Origin: Massariosphaeria phaeospora
Lineage: Eukaryota > Ascomycota > Dothideomycetes > Pleosporales
Assembly: GCA_011032825.1 (NCBI GenBank)
Contig: JAADJZ010000018.1
Span: 868,001 to 932,000, forward strand
Reading direction: 5' to 3'
DNA: 64,000 nucleotides
A model generated the notes under the pieces. It was not told where the DNA came from, did not search any database, and saw nothing but the letters and a program-made list of their open reading frames with translations. A program made the translations under genes and the position numbers. Positions 1-11,630 of the stretch are shown here, in pieces (positions within the stretch are counted from its first letter, which is position 1; each line of letters opens with the position of its first letter).

Positions 1-523
1 GGAAGGCGCAGTGCGCTCGAGTGAGAGTTGCAGAGGGGTATCGTCATCAAGACCGGGAGTTATACCGAGGCCCGCTGTGAAGAAGGAACGGCGCAACGGC
101 GGGTGTTGGCCTCGAGTGTGCTGTTCAACGCTTGGGATCCTTATCGATGCGGGTGACGAACGAACATCCGGGTTCCGACAGTCTGTCACGCCCCGCGGGA
201 TCTAGCTGCATCGAGAAGACCATGTCAGATGTTAGTGATTGACAGACGATAGACCAAGAGTCAAATCTCACCCACGAACGCTCGCTATGGGTAAGGAAGA
301 GCGTGCCAGGTTGATATCACGAATGTATACAAGGAGCGACACAGTCGCATTATATATAAACATATAATTCATAAACTCAAGGAAACGGAGCTGGTCAAGC
401 CTATTTACAACTCTCCAATGACGTGGCGCTATACAATGTAAGAAGATATAGAAAATACAACGTGGTATCCAAGGGAAAGACAATGCCAAAACGCCCATAC
501 CAACAGGAACGACAACTCCAGAA
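1..523. other. Region without a recognised gene (left edge)
   Basis: No coding frame here has convincing protein-like composition. The segment lies downstream of the leftward copper ATPase gene and probably includes its 3' untranslated region. The short open frames are compositionally random. Confidence 0.5.
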
Positions 524-3500
524 CTATGAATCGCCCATGTCTCTCAGCGGCACGTACCCAGCCTCCTCCCTGTTCCTTCTCCTGGCCGCGATACTTTCCT
601 TAACCCAGTCAACCGTCCAGGCGACCACGCCTCTACTCCCCAATTTCTCGGCCTCCATCTCGCTTCCTGAAAGTTCCGCCCCTGGATCGAGAACGGCAAC
701 TTTCATCCATTTCGGCCGCTGCCAGAACTTCAAGTGCAAGCTGCTAAGAACCACGGAGACGGAAGAGCTGGCCATGGCAGCACCGGCTGCTCCGGGGTGG
801 AGAGACAGGCCCCAGGGCAGGAAGAAGCCCATTGCAAATGGCAGACCAATGAAGTTGTACATGCATGCCCACGCGAGATTCAACTTGATGCGGTTGAAAA
901 TATGTTTACTGAGGCACAAACTGGCGGGAATGGCAAGCAGATCCGTATTCGACATCAGGACGATAGACGCAGCTTCCATCGCAACATCGGTACCCGTCGA
1001 AAGGGCAATTCCAATATCGGCTGACGCGAGTGCCGGGGAGTCGTTGATACCATCACCAACCATGGCAACGACGTGGCCTCGTGATTGAAGATCTGCTACG
1101 ATAGCCTTCTTGTCAGCCGGGGTAGCCGAAGAATGTACGTCTGCAGCATCGATGCCAACTGCGGCTGCTACTACCAAGGCCGAGGACGAGGTATCGCCGG
1201 TAACAATGGACGCTGTCATTCCAAGACGGGAAAGGGCCAGGATAGCGGCGCGAGCCGAGGGCTTAATAGTGTCCGAGAGGCTTAGCGTTCCAGTGTATGT
1301 CTTGCCGATTGCCGTATGAATGACAGTCCGTCCTGCAGAACGTGCTTGAGAACCTCCGCGAGCGTTGGCGGACGGTGCAGAAGGCGTCAATGGCTCGTCC
1401 AGAAAGTCGGGTACATTAACGCCTTCAGAGGTGAGGTATGACGCGTTTCCGATCAAGACCCGGTATCGCGTTCGTTCGCGAGAGAGAGCAGCTTCGACGT
1501 TGGCAGCAATACCTTTGCCAACAACAGCCTCAAAGTCACCCACGGAACCGTCAAGAGTGCCATCAGGTCCAAGACGTAGATGTTCTTTTGCCGAATTAAC
1601 AATGGCCTTGGCGATGGGGTGTTCAGATCCCATCTCAGCGAGGCCAATCAGTGTCCACCAAAGATTCTTCTTGTGCGCGCTGCTTGCCCACTCGCCCTGG
1701 ATGTCTGCTTGCGAGACGCTCATTTTTCCTATGGTGAGAGTGCCCGTCTTGTCAAACACGATGTGATTCACTTTAGTCGCCGTCTCCAACGCTGCACCGC
1801 CCTTGACGAGGATACCATGCTCAGCACCGACGCCAGTTCCCACCATGACTGCTGTAGGCGTAGCAAGACCGAGCGCGCATGGACATGCGAAAACAATAAC
1901 AGCTATACAGAGCTTAATGCAAACCATCAGCTTGCCACCGCTGGCATGGTCGAGGAATACGTCGGGAGGGGATGGGAGGACATGGCTGAGGACCATCCAG
2001 CCAACAAAGGTTGCTAGACCGAGAGTGATGATTACGGGAACAAAGTAGCCGGCAACCCTATCCGCAATTCGCTGGATTGGAGCACGACTAGTTTGGGCTT
2101 CCTGGACAAGGCGAACAATCTGACTTAGCTGGGTGTCGCGGCCTGCACGAGTGACCACGAAGTCGAGACGACCTGCGCCGTTCACTGTACCAGCCATCAG
2201 AAGAGCGCCTTTCTTCTTGAGTATCGGCATTGCCTCGCCAGTGACCATGCTCTCATCTAGATATGATTCCCCGTTTGTCACTGTGCCGTCTGCCGGAATT
2301 TTATCTCCGGGTCGCAGAATAACTACGTCGCCGACTTCGATGAGCTCGGTGGAGATGACTTTCTCTTCAATAGCGTTGCCATCCACTGAGGACCGGTCCC
2401 CCTTCTCATCAGGCATGTTCCAGCCTTCGGCAGCCTTCGTTGCAGCGATAGGATCGGCATATATAGTAGTCATTGATGGAGCCAGAGACATCAGCCTTGA
2501 AAGCGCCTTGGAAGTTTGGCCCTTGGCTCGGTTCTCGAGATATCGACCCAGGGAGATGAAGGTAAACAACATCGTGCTGGTTTCGAACAGGGTTGTTGGT
2601 TTACTATGAGGATGAATGAGTATGGAGACGAGCATAGAAGCTACGCTGAAGAAGAAAGCTGCTGAAGTTCCCAACACTACCAACACGTCCATAGTAGGCG
2701 AACCATGGCTGAGGGACTTGTAGGCCGACACATAGAAACGTTTGCCAACTCCGAATTGCACGGGGATGGTGAGAGCTAGGCAGACAACATCTCCGAGATA
2801 GAGACCAGGTATCAAACACAGGCTCCCGTAATCCAGGAAAGGAACAAACATGGGTAGGAACATGCTGGTGAGGAAAACGGGCACCGCAAAAGAAGCCGAA
2901 ATCTTGAGAGCTTGTCGCCACTCTTGGATCTCCTTGGTTTTGGCCAAGGATTCCAGCTGAGCGTTGTTGTCGTCAGAGTCAGCGACCAGTGCATTGTAAC
3001 CAGCTGCTTCAATTGACTCCACGATTGCTCGGATGCCTATTATTTGCGGTTCTCGCTGGATAGTGGCTCGCGAGGTGCTGAAATTTATCGTTGCGGCTGT
3101 GATACCCGACCGTGCACACAGGGAGTCTTGAAGTTCTTGCGCGGCTTGGTCGTTAGGAAGCCCGTATATTTTCAAGTGCACCGGCGCGTTTGACGATGAC
3201 TGCTGCACGCTTCCGTCCACTGATGAAATCACCTTCGCATCAAAGCCACGATCCTCTATTATTTCAACTATTTGGTCCTCGGTGAGCTTCGAGGGGTCGT
3301 GAACAAGGACGGCGCGATTGGCTAGCAGGCTGATGTTGAATTGATATACACCTTCGACATCCTTGAATCCACTTTCGACGGCCGACGTGCACGCCCCGCA
3401 TGTCATGCCTTCAACGCTCACAGTCGTAGTCAGCGTCCTATGTTTCTTTTGACCCTTCCTAGTCTTCTTGACGATGGGTGGGGCTGCGGTGTCCAACACT

Positions 3501-4030
3501 TTGGCGTTAAATCCAACATCTTCTATTGTCTCAGCCAACTGCTCCGGTGCTATCATCTTCGTATCGTGCTCGATGACGGCGCGCTCCGAAAGCAAGGATA
3601 TGCTGAAGGATTTGATACCGGCGACGTCTTTGAAAGCGCCTTCGACCGCAGACGTGCAGGCGCCGCATGTCATACCTCCAACCGATAGTGTCGTTGTTGA
3701 GACCTGGAGTTCGGCCATTGCATCCTCCTCTTCAGAATCGCTTAGGAAGTGGTCCTCTGCGCTTTGTACGCCAAGCGGAATGTCCGACGATAAGACTTCA
3801 GCGTCGAAGCCCCGGTCCTCAATTGTCTCTTTGACCTGATCCGCCGATATAATGTCCGGGTCATGCTGGACGACTGCCCGCTCCATAACCAGACTGACGG
3901 ACACGTTCCCGACGCCCGCTACGCCCTGGAAGCCGCTCTCGACGGCGGAGGTGCATGCGCCGCATGTCATGCCCTCGACCTTGAGCGTCGTCGTCGCCAT
4001 GTGGGCGGTGCCTGCCGTGGGGGACGCCAT
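524..4030 (-). CDS. ccc2: Cu+-transporting P1B-type ATPase (Ccc2/ATP7 family), 1168 aa
   Basis: Single-exon copper pump. Family members move Cu+ from cytosolic chaperones into the late secretory pathway to load secreted copper enzymes. Three heavy-metal-associated domains lie in the first ~270 residues, each with the metal site GMTCGACTS. A fourth HMA-like fold at about 285-355 lacks the CxxC. The core shows the actuator TGE near residue 595, the intramembrane CPC near 715, the phosphorylation motif DKTGTLT near 758, the nucleotide-domain SEHP near 801 and the hinge GDGIND near 990, so every catalytic element is present. Length fits fungal Ccc2. The start gives MASPTAGTAHMATTT; a second Met ten codons later sits just before HMA1 and could also be used. 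It is divergent from the COP9 subunit gene across ~1.15 kb. No frame breaks were seen. Confidence 0.95.
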   Translation of the reverse strand: MASPTAGTAHMATTTLKVEGMTCGACTSAVESGFQGVAGVGNVSVSLVMERAVVQHDPDIISADQVKETIEDRGFDAEVLSSDIPLGVQSAEDHFLSDSEEEDAMAELQVSTTTLSVGGMTCGACTSAVEGAFKDVAGIKSFSISLLSERAVIEHDTKMIAPEQLAETIEDVGFNAKVLDTAAPPIVKKTRKGQKKHRTLTTTVSVEGMTCGACTSAVESGFKDVEGVYQFNISLLANRAVLVHDPSKLTEDQIVEIIEDRGFDAKVISSVDGSVQQSSSNAPVHLKIYGLPNDQAAQELQDSLCARSGITAATINFSTSRATIQREPQIIGIRAIVESIEAAGYNALVADSDDNNAQLESLAKTKEIQEWRQALKISASFAVPVFLTSMFLPMFVPFLDYGSLCLIPGLYLGDVVCLALTIPVQFGVGKRFYVSAYKSLSHGSPTMDVLVVLGTSAAFFFSVASMLVSILIHPHSKPTTLFETSTMLFTFISLGRYLENRAKGQTSKALSRLMSLAPSMTTIYADPIAATKAAEGWNMPDEKGDRSSVDGNAIEEKVISTELIEVGDVVILRPGDKIPADGTVTNGESYLDESMVTGEAMPILKKKGALLMAGTVNGAGRLDFVVTRAGRDTQLSQIVRLVQEAQTSRAPIQRIADRVAGYFVPVIITLGLATFVGWMVLSHVLPSPPDVFLDHASGGKLMVCIKLCIAVIVFACPCALGLATPTAVMVGTGVGAEHGILVKGGAALETATKVNHIVFDKTGTLTIGKMSVSQADIQGEWASSAHKKNLWWTLIGLAEMGSEHPIAKAIVNSAKEHLRLGPDGTLDGSVGDFEAVVGKGIAANVEAALSRERTRYRVLIGNASYLTSEGVNVPDFLDEPLTPSAPSANARGGSQARSAGRTVIHTAIGKTYTGTLSLSDTIKPSARAAILALSRLGMTASIVTGDTSSSALVVAAAVGIDAADVHSSATPADKKAIVADLQSRGHVVAMVGDGINDSPALASADIGIALSTGTDVAMEAASIVLMSNTDLLAIPASLCLSKHIFNRIKLNLAWACMYNFIGLPFAMGFFLPWGLSLHPGAAGAAMASSSVSVVLSSLHLKFWQRPKWMKVAVLDPGAELSGSEMEAEKLGSRGVVAWTVDWVKESIAARRRNREEAGYVPLRDMGDS

Positions 4031-5183
4031 AACGAAGCGCGAGGAATTAACGCTGCAACCGACGCGCGATGTGGTGGAGTTGGAGAAGCCCAGGTGAGCG
4101 TCTAGTGTCCGGCGATTGTCAGCAACCGGGGAGCGGCGTAGGATACGGGCGGCGAAGTCGAGGAAGGAAGGCGAGCGAGGGGCTCGGACGGGCTACATGC
4201 GACGTGCAGAGGGAAGCGCAGACAAGTGCCGAGCAGGCGATAAAGACAGAAGGCAGAGGTGCGATATATGTCGGTAGATGTGCAGAAGGCCAGCTTCCTA
4301 TAAAGCCAGATGGCGAAAGTAGATTAATATGGCGTTCCGGACGGAAAGCTGACCACCGAGCAAAGACAAAAGACAGCCAGCAGATGTCGCGGGCCGCCTA
4401 CTAGCGCACCCGATACGGCGGCGCGTCAGATGGATCTAGGTCCGCGCCACGGGCTGCTGATGGGTGCTTGCAAATGCCAGAGGAGTCCGTATTGCTATGC
4501 GGGCCTTGAGGCGGAAGATGGACGCTGGTAGGTATCGTGTGAATGGTGCCAGCTGTGCGCTGTGTTCCTACACATGTTCTGTCTCCAGCACTTCACACAC
4601 AGCGTGAGGGGATTCGGTTGTTTCGCCTTCGGATGAAACGAGGGGCCTTGCCGAGAAGCCGCCGGTGTCTCCGCCCTCCGTCCGATATTGCCTATGGTTG
4701 AACACCTTGTAGAATTCCACTGACAGCAGCACTGACAGCTGTCTTCACCGACTACATAAGCCCAGTCAATAGAATTCTGCGTATTCGAAGGGCAAGCCGT
4801 GTATGCGATCCAGGGCGAATACGGTCTCACCAAGCCACCGTGTTGGAGCACCAGCTTTAGCGGCCAGGTTATACGACGACACACGATACCTAGATTTGCA
4901 ATCATGCGCTAGTGAAGTTTCGACTTCTCAGACACTTTTGGTCTATTTCGAGTAGTTATTCAGGTACGAACAAAGGCGTCGATGCTTGTTGGTGAATGCC
5001 TGTGGCTGACCAGTCCCGCATCTTATCTTATCGAGCCCATCACGCTAGCCCAATCTTAATTAGCGCCTTCCAGAGCTGTTGACTGAAATCCATCCCCGCG
5101 GGCTAGACCACTACTTGACCTCGCAGAGTACAACAACCACCGGATCCTAATTGCAACCAGACCACTGCAACTCCACATGCAGC
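4031..5183. other. Divergent intergenic region between copper ATPase and COP9 subunit genes
   Basis: This ~1.15 kb separates two genes that point away from each other, so it should hold both promoters. An open frame on the minus strand at 4495-4905 has irregular composition and no recognisable motif. I could not assign a specific regulatory site. Confidence 0.5.
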
Positions 5184-6060
5184 ATGGAACAGACACGAGC
5201 GCTCAATGCTCTCGAGCCCTACCTCGCTCTCACCAAATCAGCCACATCTCCGCGCGCCGCCGCAGACCTAGTAACTCAAGCTACGTCAGCACCAAACACA
5301 TACGTCTTCGCCGAGCTACTCCAGACGCCGAATATCCAGGCCCTAAGGAGCTCAGAAGACTATGCCTCTCACCTCACCCTGCTTGAGATCTTCGCCTGGG
5401 GAACGTGTGAGGACTACAAGGGTAAGCACACTCAAGCAACGAGATACGTGCGTGAGGGAGCCAATATGCTAACCAAGTATAGCCCATGGAGGCCTCCCCA
5501 AACTCTCAGCTCAGCAGCATCAGAAGCTCCTTCTGCTGTCCTTACTCCCTCTCTCCCACTCGCACGACACCCTCACCTACTCGTCCCTCATGAAAACACT
5601 CGACCTCCCCACGACCCGCGCTCTCGAAGAACTCATAACTACTGCCATATACGCCGGCCTCCTAAGCGCCACTCTCGACCCCGCGCACTCGCTCGTCTCT
5701 GTCACGTCGATGGCTCCGCTGCGGGACCTGGCGCCCGGCTCGCTCCCCAGTCTCCAGGCAACACTGCAGACTTGGTCTCAACGCTGCGACAACACTCTGG
5801 TGGATCTCGAGGCGCAGGTTGTAGAGGTGAAGAAAGCAGCGGTGGATAGGGAGAAGCTGCGGAGGAAGAAAGAGAGGGCGCTCGAGCTGGCCACGCAGTC
5901 AAATGACGAGAAGGGTGCGGGGAAGCGCGGTGTGAGTGGACTGGGCGAGGAGGACGCTATGGATATTGATCAAGAGGGTGGCAGTCAACGCGGGACGAGG
6001 GGTTCTAAGAGGGGCGCAAGTACCTTTGGATTCGGTGGGGGGGGCAAAAGACTGGGATAA
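5184..6060 (+). CDS. csn7: COP9 signalosome subunit 7 (PCI domain), 271 aa, 2 exons
   Basis: Predicted scaffold subunit of the COP9 signalosome, the complex that removes Nedd8 from cullin ubiquitin ligases. Exons are 5184-5421 and 5483-6060. The 61-nt intron begins GTAAGC, has a GCTAAC branch site and ends TATAG. Splicing joins ...CEDYK to AHGGLPKLS in frame. The N-terminus (MEQTRALNALEPYL) and the helical PCI/winged-helix part are followed by a coiled-coil-like basic/acidic tail (about residues 185-230) and a Gly/Lys-rich C-terminus, the usual layout for fungal Csn7. An upstream Met at 5151 is in frame, but the Met at 5184 matches where the homology begins. The identification rests on recalled family similarity rather than a search. 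Confidence 0.85.
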
Positions 6061-6711
6061 GTGCGGGAGACCAGCCAAGCAAAAGCAATGGAATTGGTTC
6101 ACAGGGACTGTGGGGAGATTTATTAGAACTCCTGAAGGCGTGGCATGGACCTTGTGGCTCGCCGACCACCCAAGAACACGCAACATCGTGGACGGGGTCA
6201 GCTAATCACAGTTCGGACCTACGGCAGCGGCCTCTAACACCCAGAAACAACCCCAGTAGTCTAATGGAGAATATATAATAATGGTGCCACTCCACTTGTG
6301 ACAGCGCCCGCAGGCCTGCCTACCTGCACCCGCCATCGAGTTGCCCTACCTACCCATAACTTCTATCTACAATTAATCTGCATCCATAAAACCATGTCCT
6401 GAACCATGCCGTGCCGTGCCGTACCGTACCGTAACAAAGAAACAGAAGAAGAAGAAGAAAAGGAAAAAACCCCGGAGCATTAGCCAGCACCCAGTCGACG
6501 CCAGGGACAATGTGATGTAGCTAAGAAGGATTTGCTCGCCCCAAAAAAACGCCGCTTTTGGAGGAGGAAAACGCCATGCAGTGCATCGTTACGAGAAACC
6601 GAACCAAACGAGCTCGGAACTGAACTGAACTTCGCAGAAAAAAGCAGCCGAGCCTCGAAGAAAAGAAAGAAGAAACACCGACAACTACAATCGAAGGGGC
6701 AACGCAACCAT
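6061..6711. other. Convergent intergenic region
   Basis: This stretch lies between the stops of the COP9 subunit gene (+) and the acidic protein gene (-). It holds A-rich tracts (around 6440-6475) and a short tandem 'gtaccgtacc' motif near 6420. No gene was seen. Confidence 0.5.
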
Positions 6712-7605
6712 CTATGCCGGCGCCGCCGGCGACGGAAACGCTTGCTGCTGTGCGGCCGTCGCAGCCGGCGGACTCGGACTCAGACTCGCGGCATTGACCT
6801 GCGCCAGCTGGCCGGCCATGATGCGCAGCGTCTCGCGCGTGGCGTCGATGTTCAGCTCGCCGGCCTCCTGCGCTTCCTTGAGGTACTGCTCCCACTCCGG
6901 GTCCATGGGCACGTTGGCGCCCTGGTCGCGCATGGCCGCGGCGTGCAAGAGCCGCTGGTTAAGCGCGAAGCCGACGCTCTCGTCTTGGTCGTCGTCGTCG
7001 TCGTCGTCGTCGTCGGCGCTGTTACTGTTGCTGTCGCTGTCGCCATCGTCGTGCTCGTCGCGCATCTCTGTGTCTGCGGGCGGCCGGTGGTGGTGGTGCG
7101 TGGCCGTCGCTGCCGCTGTAGATGCCGTCACGTCCTCGATCGCGACCTCGATGTCCGTCTTCACGGCGATGCGGTCCTTGGTGTGGAAGCCGGCGTGGCG
7201 CAGCGACCGCCGGTCGACCCACGCGCCGATTTCCATGCCCGTGGTGTCCCGGACCTTGACGCCCTCGTCCCGCTCGTAGCGCTCGCGGGCCCACAGCGTG
7301 CCCTCCCATCTGCAGAAGCCGAGGATCTCGTTGTCGGTCAGGCCGAGGCGGTCGAAGGCGTCGAAGAGCTTGCGGTGGTGCGGGAAGCGGCCCAGGCGCT
7401 TGCGGTGCGGCGCGTGGGCGTAGTTGAGCCCGGGATACCGCGCCTCGATGGTGTCGAGGGAGCCGTAGAAGGTGGCGGTTTCTATGCGGACTTCGCCGAC
7501 TAGGTTCTTGGAGAGGTGGGCGGAGAAGCTGGGGGGGTCGGTGGCCGAGGGCGAGGGGAAGAGCGTGCTGTAGACGAGGACGGAGATGGGGTTCTTGCGG
7601 TGCAT
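6712..7605 (-). CDS. Unrecognised protein with acidic Asp run, ~297 aa
   Basis: I do not recognise this family. The reading frame is open back to 7812 (366 aa), but the upstream 69 residues are Pro/Arg-rich and look like translated leader. The Met at 7605, starting MHRKNPISVLVYSTLF, is the better start. Residues ~1-170 form a well-mixed globular part rich in Arg, His and aromatics (e.g. LTDNEILGFCRWEG, TKDRIAVKTDIEVAIED). A low-complexity linker follows, with HHHH, a serine/asparagine stretch and a run of nine Asp encoded by a GTC repeat on the plus strand (around 6985-7015). A further predicted helical segment and an Ala/Pro/Gln tail end the protein. No signal peptide or membrane span is apparent. 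Codon composition and length support a real gene; function is unknown. Confidence 0.7.
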   Translation of the reverse strand: MHRKNPISVLVYSTLFPSPSATDPPSFSAHLSKNLVGEVRIETATFYGSLDTIEARYPGLNYAHAPHRKRLGRFPHHRKLFDAFDRLGLTDNEILGFCRWEGTLWARERYERDEGVKVRDTTGMEIGAWVDRRSLRHAGFHTKDRIAVKTDIEVAIEDVTASTAAATATHHHHRPPADTEMRDEHDDGDSDSNSNSADDDDDDDDDQDESVGFALNQRLLHAAAMRDQGANVPMDPEWEQYLKEAQEAGELNIDATRETLRIMAGQLAQVNAASLSPSPPAATAAQQQAFPSPAAPA

Positions 7606-9171
7606 GGTTGCGGTTTGGGGTGCCTTTCCCAGATGTCGTGGCTGGATTGGTGCGAGTCGCTCGATGCTGGGATATGTGCCCAATGTGTAGACTTTGCTGC
7701 GTGGATAGAGGCGGTGTTTGTGGCCGCTCCAAGGGGGTGGAGGAAGGTTCGCAGGCAGCTGAATGATGATCCAAGAACGGTGCCTTCCGCTCCAGGATTT
7801 CCGGGGTTCCAAGGTTGCCTGCGACCGGCGTGACGAGAACGTTCACTTCTGACTTGTGCACAAATCCGGTATGTTCAGCTTTTGCGTGTCAGACGCTCCT
7901 TTGAGAGTCCCAGGTGACAGCTGGAGCCTGTGCTGGTGACACGGCGGTTTGCAAGACCAATGCACTCAAGTTGAAGCGCAGAAGCGCTAGGACGGAATTC
8001 TAGCGCGCAACACGTGCAGTTTGTTCCGGAGAGGTCACGGATAGCAGCCTCGCTGTGAATTGCCCGGGTTCGAAGAGGTGGTCTCGGCTCCTTGCGGGCG
8101 ATTCGTGACCTGGAAGGAAGCGGCACACGGTCACGATGCGGGTGGTGGGAGACGCGAAGTGTGACCGGGAGGTTGAGGAGCAAGGCCGCGGGGAGGTCAG
8201 GAGGACGCAAGAGCGGGCGAGGGCAGCAGGACGGGCGGCGACGAGGAATTTAAGTAGCAGCTCACCGCCTCGTAGTTATCTTAGAATTGTGGCTCGCAGG
8301 ACGACGGTAACGGACTACGAGCTGGAGCTGCGAGTGATAGGATCCTCCACAATGCCACAGCACGCCGGGACCAGGGCCATCAGCACGAACAAACGCGGAC
8401 CCTGACGGCCACCCGTAACGCTCCCCAGCATGGCAGCATCCATGTTTTGCAGAGACCACGGCCAGTCGCCGGCGCGGGCTGGGTGCGAGTCGCTGTCTTC
8501 GGCGCGCTGCTGGTGCTACGCTGCAGCGCATACATATTGGTGGGCCGCTGCTGTCAAGATGCCTCATGTGTGAGCTGTACAAATGACCACGGCCTGGGCC
8601 AATCGCCGTCGATGATCCGGCAACCTTTTTGCATGGTGCCCAGCGTCCCGGCAAGGGCGCGTGGTTGGCAGTAGGCACTACATACACCGTATGGTCGAAA
8701 TGCAGAACGAATGGGCCTGGCTCGTCGCCGCCGCTGGGTCGAGTCTCGGGCGTGCTGTCGCCGCTGTGCCTGGCGACGAACGTGCGGCGCGCAGAGCACA
8801 TGGGGATTCATTCCAATTCACCACAATGCGCATTATTGTGGTTGCCATCGCTCTGGTGCAAAAGCACTGCTGGTCGATGGATGCCAGATGGGAACCTGAT
8901 GGACGGCGACGGCGTGGCTGATCTTCGTCTCGGGCTAGATCGGCCTAGCGTCGCGCGCTGGCCAATCAGCAGCCGGCCATTTCGCAAAACATGCCCCACA
9001 CCTGCACGACTTCTCGCCACTCCAGGGTTGCCGTCACTACCTGCACCACCACCAACTTCACCCACTGCTGCTTCGGGACACTACTGCGAACCCTGCCCGA
9101 GAACCGTCCACCGCATCGCACCGGGCCAACTACCATGATATGACAGCGTCAGCCCCACGGTCGCGCGCCCG
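7606..9171. other. Long intergenic region, no gene recognised
   Basis: About 1.5 kb between the divergent acidic-protein and nuclease genes. Several open frames overlap on both strands around 8260-9140, but they are short and Arg/Pro/Ser/Cys-rich, as expected of GC-rich non-coding DNA. It probably contains two promoters and untranslated leaders. Confidence 0.45.
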
Positions 9172-11630
9172 ATGTCTACCTTCAAAGGGATCATCGCCGG
9201 TCAGTCAGCCTTCATGCCTTCATCCGCCTTCTGACTGTATGCTGTGCAGAGTTCCCTCACATCCGAATCGACTACTTTCGACAGCAGCCCGGCCACAAAG
9301 CTCCGCTGGCCTGCTTCCTCAGCCATGTTCACTCGGACCATCTTACCGGTCTCGAGTCCATGAGGGCTCCCTTTGTCTACTGCTCAGCTGCCACCCGAGA
9401 AGTACGCGCTAGAAACTTCCTATCTTTACCAATCATTTACTGCATACTTTCTGTGAGAGAGAAGCATTAATGGCTACGCTCGAATAAGAGTGTGGAACTG
9501 GTCGGCCGCCTAATCTTACTCAGGTTAACATGCAGCTCTGAGTATGTGTATACCCAACTTCCTCGTCTACTCATCAGACTAAAACCTGTCCTTGCGAACT
9601 AATTGATGGAGCTGGCTACGCTATGACTGGCTAGAATTAGGTGTAAACTGGCGCATACGATTTTGGCACGATGGTCCACATGCCTTTCTCCAGATTGCAT
9701 TTGCTTTCCTCAAACATTTGCTGATTACAAGGTCCAGATCCTGCTACGCCTGGAAAAGTACCACTACCGGATGAACTTTGCTCGCGGTATATTAGAGAGC
9801 CGCACCGTGACTTACGATAGGAGCATGCGCAAACTGGCCAAGCCATTGCCTCTAGAAACCCCAACCACTATCGAGCTCTCGCCTGGCAATACGATTCGCG
9901 TTACTTTGATCGATGCAAATCACTGCGTTGGAGCTGTCATGTTCCTGGTCGAGGGCGATGGCAAAGTCATTCTCTACACCGGGGACATCCGAGCAGAAAC
10001 CTGGTGGGTTAACTCGTTAATCCAGAACCCGGTGTTACTACCCTACACTATCGGAAACCGCAGACTGGATTGCATGTACTTAGACACCACTTTCGCAGCC
10101 AAATCAGAACCATACCGTGAGTTTCCAACCAAGGCTGAAGGAATACGCGAGCTGTTAGAAAAGGTGGAATCATACCCAAATGACACCATCTTCTACTTCC
10201 ATTCCTGGACATTCGGTTATGAAAATGTTTGGATTGCGCTTTCTGCCTTTCTGCAATCACAGATCCACTTAGATGACTATCGAGCTCGAATCTACTCGTC
10301 TTTATCTACCTTGGAAAAGAAATTTCTAAGAGACGTGGGTCTTAACGTCAAGGCCGATAATAAGTATCTGCGGGAGTCCGGTTTGGAAGTTCGTGAAGCA
10401 CCTGCGTTATGTGGCTTCAGGAACGGTAATCACATTCAACCCGGCTGTCTAACGTCTCGACCAAATGTGCGTCTCCATAGTTGCGAACTTGGCACGGGTT
10501 GTTCGGTTATGGATCATGACAAAGACGCAAAAGCTGTCCACATCATCCCGATAGTGACCCGGGCCAACGGCCTCGAAATTGCCGAACTTGGGGTTGGCGG
10601 CGGGAAAGGTGACATCGACCAGAAGGAAGAGCTTGAGACTGGAGATGTCGGAGATATCGGACACCTTATGGAGCTATGCGCCAAAACCATCGAAGACCAG
10701 GAGCTGTTATCGAAAGTATTGGCGCTGTTACAAAAGGCTCTTGATGAAAGCGACGGCAAACTTGACCTTGGGACAGACTTCCAAAGCAAATGGCAGGATA
10801 GCGAAGACGAGCTATCACTACAAGCATTGGTCTCGGTTCTGTCGTCCCATGCTTCGAAGGAGGACGAGGGTATAGTGGAAAAGCAGAACGAGACCATCCG
10901 CTTTCCCTACTCAAGACACTCTTCGTATGCCGAACTCTGCACCCTCGTCAAAGCTTTCCAACCTCGAAATCTATACCCATGCACAGTTGACGAAAACAGC
11001 TGGACCCCTAGCGTAAGTATGCAGCACCTATTTGGTGCCTTCTGTTCTGGGGGTGGTGCGTTCCCTCATGATGCGGAGATGATGGAAATCCACGAAGCAA
11101 GATTGAGGCGAGAGCGAGCAGGAAAGCGGGCTGCCGAACAAAATCAGATGGAGACACAGTATAGCGAAGAAGTCTTGCCCACTACCCCTAAACGGGCTCG
11201 CACTGAGCATTATGGGGATATCCAAACACCAGAGGAAAACACAGAAGACGCCGCATTCGTTACGCCGACCGAAACACTGACCGAAAAGAGCCATGTGCTC
11301 CCCACAGACGAACAGATTGAGATTGTCTCAGTTACAACAGCGCCCCCGGAAAAGAAGCAAGACGATGCTCTCGCAGGGCCGAAACATATAATCATAATAC
11401 CAGACGACTCCCCTCCTCCAGTCACGCGAAATTCTTGCACTACAAAGTCACATGCATCCACGCAGGATCCCGAGTCTGTATCGAGCTCAATCATTGAAAC
11501 GCCTACTTTCAAGTTGACGAACCGCGAACTCGCGTACAAGGCGGGGCTGGGGGATAGCCTGACTTGGGCGGATTTCGGCGGTCTCGTGTCGACAAGGGAT
11601 AAGAGGGACTATTATGAGGAAGAGCTGTGA
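9172..11630 (+). CDS. Artemis/SNM1-like metallo-beta-lactamase nuclease, 690 aa, 3 exons
   Basis: Predicted DNA-repair nuclease of the beta-CASP metallo-beta-lactamase superfamily (Artemis/Pso2 group), which trims DNA ends or cross-links. Exons are 9172-9199, 9250-9401 and 9738-11630. The first intron is 50 nt and the second 336 nt. The spliced start reads MSTFKGIIAEFPHIRIDYF. The metal-binding HVHSDH motif is at residues 35-40, DANHCVG at ~119-125 with His122, and the TGD acid at ~143. After the catalytic part (to about residue 430) comes a long, poorly conserved, acidic Ser/Thr/Glu-rich tail with a nuclear-type basic patch (PKRAR). The joins ...SAATRE / ILLRLEK are contiguous in family members, which supports the long second intron. 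Only the exon 3 frame is obvious without splicing, so automated annotation could miss the catalytic HxHxDH. Confidence 0.88.

Noticed and set aside
4495..4905. 136-aa minus-strand open frame in the divergent promoter region
   Set aside because: Random-like composition with no domain, lying between two genes' promoters.
8629..9138. 169-aa plus-strand open frame upstream of the Artemis-like gene
   Set aside because: Overlaps several other frames of equal length, has irregular Cys/Pro/Arg composition and no domain.
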